Part shown: positions 44,963 to 52,230 of the stretch, one piece after another
Layout: each line of letters begins with the position of its first letter
Position numbering within the stretch: position 1 is the first letter of the stretch
Source of the DNA: Emticicia agri
GTDB lineage: Bacteria > Bacteroidota > Bacteroidia > Cytophagales > Spirosomataceae
DNA length: 64,000 nucleotides
Assembly: GCF_004168285.1 (NCBI RefSeq)
Contig: NZ_SEWF01000015.1
Location: forward strand, 93,490 to 157,489
Direction of reading: 5' to 3'
Position numbers and translations under genes: made by a program
Notes under the pieces: generated by a model
What the model saw: only the letters and a program-made list of their open reading frames with translations
Told to the model about the DNA's origin: nothing
Database searches by the model: none

Positions 44963-46318
44963 ATGAAAAGTACGCTAATCAGATTGTTTACGCTTTGTAC
45001 GGCCTATGTCATTACATCGGTTAGTATTTATGCACAGCATTCAATTACGCCCGAAACGGCACTTAAAAGTTATATCAATAACGGCGATAAGTCTTTTAAA
45101 TGGGAAGTAAAAGACTCACTAACCAAAGATAATGTAACCATGTATAACCTGGTGTTGACGTCGCAGAAATGGAGACAATTTACATGGAGACATCAACTAA
45201 CTATCTTTGTGCCTAAAAACAAACAATATGATGGTGCTTTGTTATTTGTAACAGGTGGTTCGAACAAAGACGAGCAACCAAACTGGAGCAAAGACGATAA
45301 ACTCTGGCCGTCGCTGGCAGGTATGGCAGAGAAAACCAAAGCCCTGGTTGCCCTCATTAAACAAGTGCCTAACCAGCCTTTTTATGATAACCTGACCGAA
45401 GATGCACTCATTTCTTATACGTTGCACAATTTCAAAAAAGACAATGATTATTCGTGGCCTTTGCTTTTCCCGATGGTGAAATCGGCTGTAAGAGCTATGG
45501 ATGCCGTGCAGGAGTTTGCGAAGAAAAATAACAATTTTGCCGTAAACAGATTTGTGATTTCTGGCGCTTCTAAACGTGGCTGGACAACCTGGTTATCAAG
45601 TGCTATTGACGACAGACGGGTAGTGGCTATCGGGCCAATGGTCATTGATATGCTGAATATGCCAGCTACACTTGATTATCAGTTTAAAACCTATGGAGAG
45701 TACAGCATTCAGATTGAAGACTATACTAAATTAGGTATTCCGCAAAGCACTGATACAAAAGAAGGGAGAACGCTTACAACCATGATAGACCCTTTTTCGT
45801 ATAGAGCTAAAATGAATATTCCGAAAATTATTTTCATAGGTACGAATGATGAATACTGGACGGTTGATGCCATCAAGCATTATTATGACCAGATTCCGGG
45901 TAAAAATATGATACACTATACTCCCAATGCAGGTCATGATTTGGGAGGCGGTAAACAGGCGTTTGAATCACTGACAGCCTTTTTCGGTTTAACGCTGATG
46001 AACAAAGAATATCCGGCTAATACCTGGACAACCACCAATACTAAAGAGGGGGTAGAATTAGCTATTAATGCCCAACAAACTGACCTGGTAGGCGCAACTG
46101 TGTGGCATACCACTTCATCAGACCGTGATTTTCGTAATAATTTATGGTTAAGCCATAACCTGAAATTAACCAAAGAGCCTGTAGTAAAAGTAACAGTTCC
46201 GTACCCGGCTAAAGGATTTGCTGCCTTTTATGTTGATTTAAAATACAAAGACCCTAACGGCGGCACTTATACTGTAAGCACAAGGGTATTTGTTACTGAT
46301 GGGAATAAGGTGTTATAA
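44963..46318 (+). CDS. PhoPQ-activated pathogenicity-related family protein (PqaA-like)
   Basis: A 451-aa exported alpha/beta-hydrolase-like protein (signal to about IYA-Q, residue 24). Family blocks are TPETALKSYINNGDKSFKWEV, WRHQLTIFVPKNKQYDGALLFVTGG, and the nucleophile elbow FVISGASKRGWTTWLSSAIDDRRV, followed by FIGTNDEYWTVDAIKHYYDQIPG and YTPNAGHDLGG. PqaA of Salmonella affects antimicrobial-peptide resistance; the catalytic activity is unproven. Context with ceramidase-like and phosphodiesterase genes suggests a lipid- or phosphoester-processing set. Confidence 0.9.
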   Translation: MKSTLIRLFTLCTAYVITSVSIYAQHSITPETALKSYINNGDKSFKWEVKDSLTKDNVTMYNLVLTSQKWRQFTWRHQLTIFVPKNKQYDGALLFVTGGSNKDEQPNWSKDDKLWPSLAGMAEKTKALVALIKQVPNQPFYDNLTEDALISYTLHNFKKDNDYSWPLLFPMVKSAVRAMDAVQEFAKKNNNFAVNRFVISGASKRGWTTWLSSAIDDRRVVAIGPMVIDMLNMPATLDYQFKTYGEYSIQIEDYTKLGIPQSTDTKEGRTLTTMIDPFSYRAKMNIPKIIFIGTNDEYWTVDAIKHYYDQIPGKNMIHYTPNAGHDLGGGKQAFESLTAFFGLTLMNKEYPANTWTTTNTKEGVELAINAQQTDLVGATVWHTTSSDRDFRNNLWLSHNLKLTKEPVVKVTVPYPAKGFAAFYVDLKYKDPNGGTYTVSTRVFVTDGNKVL

Positions 46319-46326
46319 TGAGTAAA

Positions 46327-46373
46327 ATTTAACCACGGAGTCATACAAAATTCTTGGTGTTCCGTGGTTAAAT
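46327..46373. repeat. 13-bp perfect inverted repeat (CCACGGA type)
   Basis: atttaaccacgga and tccgtggttaaat pair perfectly around a 21-nt loop. There is no following T run. The CCACGGAG...TTGGTGTTCCGTGG composition resembles dispersed REP-like elements seen in many genomes. Confidence 0.55.
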
Positions 46374-46423
46374 ACCCACAATTGAGAGAAAGATAACTAT
46401 TCAGTACTCAACCTATAAAACGC

Positions 46424-46624
46424 ATGGAAAGCTCTCGTCCTGATTATTTGATGAGCAGACTCATCAACAATCAACTCTCCAGAGAAGAACTGGCAGAGCT
46501 ATTGGCCGATATAGGAGAAACTGAAATGTCTCCCGAGTACTCGACCATTCTTGAAGGCTACTTTAACCAGCTTTTAGCAGAAGCCCACCCGGATAAAAAT
46601 ATAGAGTCTGCGCAAGACCAATAA
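46424..46624 (+). CDS. Short protein resembling the N-terminal part of FecR-type anti-sigma factors
   Basis: A 66-aa soluble protein, PDYLMSRLINNQLSREELAELLADIGETEMSPEYSTILEGYFNQLLAE. The pattern L-x-R-(Y/L)-L-x-x-x-L-S-x-E-E-L-x-E-L-L is that of the cytoplasmic sigma-binding segment of Bacteroidota FecR proteins. No membrane helix or FecR domain follows; the frame stops with DQ and the next gene begins 8 nt later. It may be a stand-alone mini anti-sigma factor, a truncated relic or an unrelated helical protein. Probably cotranscribed with the GDPD gene. Confidence 0.55.
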   Translation: MESSRPDYLMSRLINNQLSREELAELLADIGETEMSPEYSTILEGYFNQLLAEAHPDKNIESAQDQ

Positions 46625-46632
46625 ATCTACTA

Positions 46633-47490
46633 ATGAAATCTCTCTCATTTTTTATTGCCATCAGTAGTATTCTCTACACAAGTGCTTTTACACCCCATAA
46701 TTTTACCAAAAAAACACAGTCGGGAATAGATTCTTCAAAGGCTTTAAAAGAAAAATATCATTTAAGTCTATCGGCTCACAGAGGTAGCTCTATGATAGCC
46801 CCCGAAAATACCCTCGCTACATTCAGAACTGTGTTAGAAATGGGCGTAGATTATATTGAAATAGATGTACGCACTACCAAAGACAATCAGTTAGTTATTT
46901 TGCATGATGGTACCCTGAACCGCACTACCAATGGCGAAGGATCGATGAAAAATTTTACACTCACAGAACTAAAACAATTATCTGCCGGAAAAGGCTACGG
47001 TGAAACTTTTAAGGAAGAACGTATTCCAGCCTTACAGGAAACCACACAATTAATAGCCCAATGGAATAAGGCGCATAAGTACCAGACAAATTTGTATGTT
47101 GATTGCAAAGAGGTAGCTCCTGAACCTTTAGTGCAGGCATTGAAAGCTGATAAGCTACTCAAAAATGCGGTTTTTTATGGATCTGATGATTTTCTCTTGG
47201 ACTTGAAAAAGGTTTACCCGAAAGCCAGACTAATGCCCTCATTGAATAAACCGCAGGAGATGGCGGCTAAAATAGCAAAGCTACAGCCTTATGCTTTTGA
47301 TGTACGATGGACTATTCTGAATGCAGAATTGGTGGCCGAAATACATAAGCACAAAGTAAAGGTATTCACTGATGTTTTAGGAGTCTTAGATACCACTACC
47401 AACTACAAAAAAGCGACTACTATGGGTGTTGATTTGATTCAGACCGATTATGTAAGAAAAGTTTACCAGACGCTTTTAGAAAGCAATTAA
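46633..47490 (+). CDS. Glycerophosphodiester phosphodiesterase family protein
   Basis: A 285-aa exported TIM-barrel enzyme (signal MKSLSFFIAISSILYTSAFT). The GDPD signature is clear: LSAHRGSSMIAPENTLATF, the metal residues in DYIEIDVRTTKDNQLVILHDGTLNRTTNGEG, and IPALQE near residue 135. It hydrolyses glycerophosphodiesters to glycerol-3-phosphate and an alcohol. Together with the metallophosphoesterase and ceramidase-like enzyme it suggests scavenging from phospholipids or teichoic-acid-type polymers. The last 4 nt overlap a convergent gene. Confidence 0.92.
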   Translation: MKSLSFFIAISSILYTSAFTPHNFTKKTQSGIDSSKALKEKYHLSLSAHRGSSMIAPENTLATFRTVLEMGVDYIEIDVRTTKDNQLVILHDGTLNRTTNGEGSMKNFTLTELKQLSAGKGYGETFKEERIPALQETTQLIAQWNKAHKYQTNLYVDCKEVAPEPLVQALKADKLLKNAVFYGSDDFLLDLKKVYPKARLMPSLNKPQEMAAKIAKLQPYAFDVRWTILNAELVAEIHKHKVKVFTDVLGVLDTTTNYKKATTMGVDLIQTDYVRKVYQTLLESN

Positions 47491-47885
47491 GGTGTTTGTT
47501 TACTTGCTATTTCACGACCTAACCAGATAAGTGCCACGCCTACGGCTCCTAAAATAAATTGCAGGGGGTGCAGTGTTTTTATCATAATCACCTGAACTAT
47601 CAGCCATATAAGCAGAATAACGCCTTGCGCCCATATGACCCAGGCCAATTTTCGGGGTTTAAGTGTAAAACTGATAGAAGCCCCTATACTGGCTACGCCA
47701 TTACTGAGCAATAAGAGTATACCCGGTATAAGAAAATCATGAAAAGGACTGTTGGCTAATAAACTCAGGGGTAGCCCCAGACTACTGCCATCGGGTTGTG
47801 TTATCAATCTTACACCGCCATATAAGGCACCGAAACCATTAAATAACAAGAGTATATAGGCAATTTTACTAAGAACAGATTTCAT
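47487..47885 (-). CDS. Hypothetical four-helix membrane protein
   Basis: A 132-aa integral membrane protein (start at 47885, MKSVLSKIAYILLLFNGFGALYGG; a longer frame from 47945 is possible). Four hydrophobic segments are visible: IAYILLLFNGFGALYGG, IPGILLLLSNGVASIGA, WVIWAQGVILLIWLIVQVI and LQFILGAVGVALIWLG. No family motif is recognised. It is convergent with the GDPD gene and is followed in the minus direction by no other gene, so it is probably monocistronic or cotranscribed with the membrane protein at 48008. Confidence 0.65.
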   Translation of the reverse strand: MKSVLSKIAYILLLFNGFGALYGGVRLITQPDGSSLGLPLSLLANSPFHDFLIPGILLLLSNGVASIGASISFTLKPRKLAWVIWAQGVILLIWLIVQVIMIKTLHPLQFILGAVGVALIWLGREIASKQTP

Positions 47886-48007
47886 AAACAAGTATTTTTT
47901 GCAAAGTACCTGCTTATGAAAAGCATCAGCTATGAGTAAAATCATGTTCAGGGCTGATTATGGTCAAAACAAGTAGAATTATTTTCTTGTTCGACCTGCC
48001 TAAATAC

Positions 48008-49315
48008 TTATTTAGCAACTTCTTCCACAGGCTCAACCCCGAATCTTTTTTGTGCGCCTTTCAGTTCATCATGGGCACTAATGGCAATAAGTGCCAGTAA
48101 AGCAATAAACACAACTATGCCAGCCATATTTAAAGACCATTTTCTGAGGCCTATGGTGTGGCTTGCAAAAGATGGCTGAGTTTTATTGATTAGAATAAGT
48201 ATTACCACCAGATTAATAGCATATAAGTATTGTTCGGGGCGGTAAGTGCTGATGAGCGCACCTGTAATAATCCAGCTCAGAATGATGTACAGACTCAGAT
48301 GAGCCACAAAAAAAGTATGTACCTCTTTGTAGCTATAAATTACATTACCCGGTTGGCTGATATAATACTTATAGAACCAGATAAGGGCAAATACTACAAT
48401 AAGTACCAGACCACTCCACTCGCTTAAAGCAAATAGAGGGCTGCCATCTAATACATTGATTTTAATCAGCATGTCATAAATACGCTTGGTTTCAAAGTTT
48501 TGTTGCCACATGATAAACGGAATAATCAGCACAATCATTAACAGTGGAAATAAAACCGAGCTTTTCTTCTGAGAGCTCTCCGATTTTTCCCACGAAGAAG
48601 TCAGGGTGCCGTATGACATACCCAAGCCACCAAAAAAGCCCAGTGTATATTCCATTACATTCCAAAAGTTGAATTTAACTCCCGAGATACTACCTAAAAT
48701 CTGAAGGAAATTACCAAAGGCAAAACCAAAACCACCCCCTAAACCTGAAAAAACAGCTACTCTCAAAGCCGAGTTTTGCTGATGCCGAATCATAAACCAG
48801 GTCAGGGCAACAGCGGCTCCAAAACAGGTCGCCCACATTTCAGAGCGGGGAGGGGTCATAAACCACTCAAATTCAATTATCATGAAAAAATAAAACAGGG
48901 TAGCCCCTGCAATCATTTCTACCATTAGGTTAGCCCATTTCACCGGATTTTTAGCGGTGTCTGCTAAGGCCAGTCCAAACAAACCGCCACCGATATACCC
49001 ATACAAGCCCCCAATCACAAACAACATCATCAGTCCATAATAGGCATTCACAAAATCATCGGCTCGTCCGTAGCCAACTACGATACCATAACTCATAATA
49101 CCCCCAAGACCCCAGCCTAATGCCCCGGCCATTGTAGCACTAAAAAACTTCGTGTACCAGTCGCTACGTTTCGCAACCAATAGTAAGCTCAGGCAACCAA
49201 TGCCCCCTGCCCAGGCAGCCCCATGTTCATGCCCGAATTGTCCACGAATAGCCCATGCTGTTCCGAGCGATAGGGCAACTACTAACATGCTGAGGTGTAA
49301 TTGTCGGTCTTTCAT
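48008..49315 (-). CDS. Unknown polytopic membrane protein, 435 aa
   Basis: About ten to eleven hydrophobic segments. The N-terminal part is glycine-rich with AIRGQFGHEHGAAWAGGIGCLSLLL, MAGALGWGLGGIMSYG and GGLYGYIGGGLFGLALADT, and a later GGGFGFAFGNFLQILG. The paired histidines in GHEHGAAW are the most distinctive polar residues. It does not match a transporter family that I recognise. It lies just upstream, on the minus strand, of the small membrane gene at 47487 and is divergent from the GH2 operon, with a 236-nt shared upstream region. Confidence 0.72.
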   Translation of the reverse strand: MKDRQLHLSMLVVALSLGTAWAIRGQFGHEHGAAWAGGIGCLSLLLVAKRSDWYTKFFSATMAGALGWGLGGIMSYGIVVGYGRADDFVNAYYGLMMLFVIGGLYGYIGGGLFGLALADTAKNPVKWANLMVEMIAGATLFYFFMIIEFEWFMTPPRSEMWATCFGAAVALTWFMIRHQQNSALRVAVFSGLGGGFGFAFGNFLQILGSISGVKFNFWNVMEYTLGFFGGLGMSYGTLTSSWEKSESSQKKSSVLFPLLMIVLIIPFIMWQQNFETKRIYDMLIKINVLDGSPLFALSEWSGLVLIVVFALIWFYKYYISQPGNVIYSYKEVHTFFVAHLSLYIILSWIITGALISTYRPEQYLYAINLVVILILINKTQPSFASHTIGLRKWSLNMAGIVVFIALLALIAISAHDELKGAQKRFGVEPVEEVAK

Positions 49316-49476
49316 TTGTTCAGGTAAAATAGTTAAGGCTGAATAGAGTTTCTTAGAATAACACGAGTGAGATAGATAAATGGCTACCTGTAAGGTATTT
49401 ACAGTCCCTCTGGGACTTGTTCTATCGGACTCACATTAGAATACTTTTATCATTGAAAAAAAGACTATTAACCCTC

Positions 49477-49509
49477 ATATATTTTGCTTGGCAATAGTCC
49501 AAAATATAT
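49477..49509. promoter_or_regulatory. Operator-like 10-bp dyad upstream of the GH2 operon
   Basis: atatattttg (49477-49486) and caaaatatat (49500-49509) are perfect inverted repeats separated by 13 nt. The dyad ends 42 nt before the GH2 start codon, so it overlaps the likely promoter or leader. gactatt / aatagtc forms a second overlapping dyad. It could bind the PBP-AraC regulator at 55550, or be a leader hairpin. Confidence 0.4.
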
Positions 49510-49551
49510 TTTTACGAGTAATAGTATAACATAAATCAAGCACAAACAGAC

Positions 49552-52227
49552 ATGAATAAAAGATGGTGTTTACTCTTGGGTCTGCTCGGCAGTTATCTGA
49601 TGATGAGTTGCGGCACAAAAGTAAAAGTGGAAGAACGAACCCTAAGCGATAACTGGACAATTGCCTCTACCAAAGAGACCAATACAGATGCCAAGACCCT
49701 TTCAACGCAATTAATAAATCCCGGAAAATGGGTAAAAGCTACTGTTCCGACTACTGTGTTAGGGGCATTGGTTGAGGCAGGCGTATATAAAGACCCTTTT
49801 ATGGGTAAAAACTTAGAGAGTATCCCCCGTGCACCTTTCGAGAACTCGTGGTGGTTCAGAAACACCTTTCAGATAGAAGATTTAAACGCTAAAGAAGAGC
49901 AATTGACCTTACTGATTGATGGCGTGAATTACCGGGCTAATTTCTGGCTCAATGGGGTACAGGTAGCTTCACAGGATACTTTATTCGGGGCATTCAGACA
50001 GTTTGAAGCAGATATTACCAAAGCCGCCAGAAGTGGCGAGAATGTGTTATTGATAGAGGTATTTCCGCCACAGGTAAGAGATTTCTATATGGGTTTTGTA
50101 GATTGGGCACCTACACCGCCCGACCATTATATGGGCATTTATCGGGACATCAGACTGAAACGCTCAGGTAAAGTATCCATAAATGCTACTTTTGTGGCAC
50201 CCGACCTTGACCCGAAAGACCTGAAACAGGCTTCTCTGACCATAAGCACAGAACTAACCAACCACAGTGATGTATCCAAAATAGTAGAGGTAACAGGTTA
50301 TATTGAAAGTCTTGAGTTTAAGAAAACCTTTACTTTAGCCCCAAATGAACGGAAAGAAGTAAGATTTACGCCTGCCGATACTAAAGAGTTACTGATAAAA
50401 AATCCTCGTTTGTGGTGGCCTAATGGCTTGGGAGACCCTGAACTATATACGTTGAATTTAGAAGTAAGAGAAAATACCAACCTGCTTGATAAACAAAGCA
50501 CCCGGTTTGGGATACGCAAGATTGAAACTTACCTGAACGATAAAAACGTAAGAGGATACAAAGTAAATGGCAGAGAGGTGCTGATAAAGAGTGCGGGCTG
50601 GGTAGATGATTTGTTTTTACGCTATATGCCCGAAAAAGACGCAGCACAGATTCGCTACGTGAAAGAAATGAATCTGAATTCATTGAGGTTTGAGGGTGTA
50701 TGGGGTAATAACCACCATATTTATGATTTGTGCGATGAAAACGGTATTCTGCTGATGGTAGGTTGGAGTTGCCAATGGGAATGGCCGGATTACCTGGGCA
50801 TGGAACTGAAAATGAAGCCCGGTGATGAAAACCTGCCGATTAATGAAGGAGTTGATTTGTATGCCGTCAAGCTGACACCAGATGAAGAAACCTTACTATC
50901 GAATTATTTAAGAGACCAGGTAAAATGGTTGCGCAATCACCCAAGTATTTTTACATGGGCAGGTGGCAGCGATGCCATGCCTAAACCCTCGCTTGAAAAA
51001 CGGTATCAGGCTACGCTGAAACAATATGACCCTACACGTCCTTTTCTGGTTTCGTCGGGAGATTTTACCAGTGAACTAACAGGTAAATCGGGTATGAAGA
51101 TGAACGGCCCTTATGAGTATGTGCCACCTGTATATTGGTTTGAGGATAAGAAATTAGGCGGTGCTTTTGGTTTTAACAGCGAAACAGGGCCGGGGCCGCA
51201 GATACCGCCTATTGGTAGTATCAGAAAAATGATTCCCGAAGCAGACTTATGGCCACCTGATAACAAGATGTGGAATTACCATTCAGGCCGTAAAGATTTT
51301 AATACGATGGGGGTGTATCTGAATGCTTTGAATAAAAGATATGGCACCCCAAAGAACTTGGAAGAATTAGCTTTAAAATCTCAGTTGATGAACTATGAAG
51401 CCATCCGCCCGATGTTTGAAGCGTTTGTGATTAACAGACCTGTGGCAACGGGCGTAGTGCAGTGGATGCTTAACTCGCCGTGGCCTGAGTTTTACTGGCA
51501 GTTGTATGATTATTACCTGATGCCGACAGGGGCTTACTATGGTACCAAAAAAGCTGCTCAACCCTTAAATATCATCTATAATTATCATGATAACGGCATC
51601 TATATAAGTAATGATACTCAAGAAGAATGGAAGAATTTAAGAGTATTAATCAGGGCTTTTGATAAGAACTCTAAAGAGATAGCAGATGAAACAGAACTTT
51701 TAAACCTGGGTCCAAATACAATAAAGAAATGGAAAAATCTACCTGAATTAAAGGGTAAAAATGAAATATATTTTGTTGACCTTGCGCTGATGGATATAGA
51801 CGGAGAACAAGAGTATGCTAATAATTTCTACTGGCTGGCTACGCAAAAAGACCAGTTAGACTGGTCGAAGTATTTCTGGTTCTATACGCCACAAAAGCAA
51901 TACGCTGATTTCAGCGGGTTGAATACTTTGCCGAAAGTAGAAATTAAGGCAGAGAAGAGTATCAAAGAAATCAGTAAAGACGAGTACGAATTAAGTTTGT
52001 TACTCAGAAATACCTCCGACAAGTTGGCTTTCTTTGTTGAAGCCGAACTGGCAGACGGAGCCAATGGTGCTGCCATTACTCCTGTTTTCTGGTCTGATAA
52101 TTATGTGTCTATCCTGCCCAATGATGTTAAAGAAATCAAAGTGAGGTATTTCAAAAAAGACCTGAAAAGCGGTACTCCGGCTATCAGAATACAAGGCTAT
52201 AATCTATTAAAACCGATGACTTTATAA
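49552..52227 (+). CDS. GH2 exo-beta-D-glucosaminidase (CsxA)-like lipoprotein
   Basis: An 891-aa lipoprotein (lipobox MMSC, C20) with GH2 layout: sugar-binding domain (about 60-210), Ig-like domain, TIM barrel (about 330-640) and C-terminal beta domains. In the barrel, SLRFEGVWGNNHHIYDLCDENGILLMVGWSCQWEWPDY and HPSIFTWAGGSDAMP place the acid/base aspartate at D474, and FNSETGPG places the nucleophile at E544. Having Asp rather than Glu as acid/base is characteristic of the CsxA exo-beta-glucosaminidase branch (D469/E541) and unlike beta-galactosidases or mannosidases. The next gene starts 3 nt later. Confidence 0.88.
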   Translation: MNKRWCLLLGLLGSYLMMSCGTKVKVEERTLSDNWTIASTKETNTDAKTLSTQLINPGKWVKATVPTTVLGALVEAGVYKDPFMGKNLESIPRAPFENSWWFRNTFQIEDLNAKEEQLTLLIDGVNYRANFWLNGVQVASQDTLFGAFRQFEADITKAARSGENVLLIEVFPPQVRDFYMGFVDWAPTPPDHYMGIYRDIRLKRSGKVSINATFVAPDLDPKDLKQASLTISTELTNHSDVSKIVEVTGYIESLEFKKTFTLAPNERKEVRFTPADTKELLIKNPRLWWPNGLGDPELYTLNLEVRENTNLLDKQSTRFGIRKIETYLNDKNVRGYKVNGREVLIKSAGWVDDLFLRYMPEKDAAQIRYVKEMNLNSLRFEGVWGNNHHIYDLCDENGILLMVGWSCQWEWPDYLGMELKMKPGDENLPINEGVDLYAVKLTPDEETLLSNYLRDQVKWLRNHPSIFTWAGGSDAMPKPSLEKRYQATLKQYDPTRPFLVSSGDFTSELTGKSGMKMNGPYEYVPPVYWFEDKKLGGAFGFNSETGPGPQIPPIGSIRKMIPEADLWPPDNKMWNYHSGRKDFNTMGVYLNALNKRYGTPKNLEELALKSQLMNYEAIRPMFEAFVINRPVATGVVQWMLNSPWPEFYWQLYDYYLMPTGAYYGTKKAAQPLNIIYNYHDNGIYISNDTQEEWKNLRVLIRAFDKNSKEIADETELLNLGPNTIKKWKNLPELKGKNEIYFVDLALMDIDGEQEYANNFYWLATQKDQLDWSKYFWFYTPQKQYADFSGLNTLPKVEIKAEKSIKEISKDEYELSLLLRNTSDKLAFFVEAELADGANGAAITPVFWSDNYVSILPNDVKEIKVRYFKKDLKSGTPAIRIQGYNLLKPMTL

Positions 52228-52230
52228 ACC

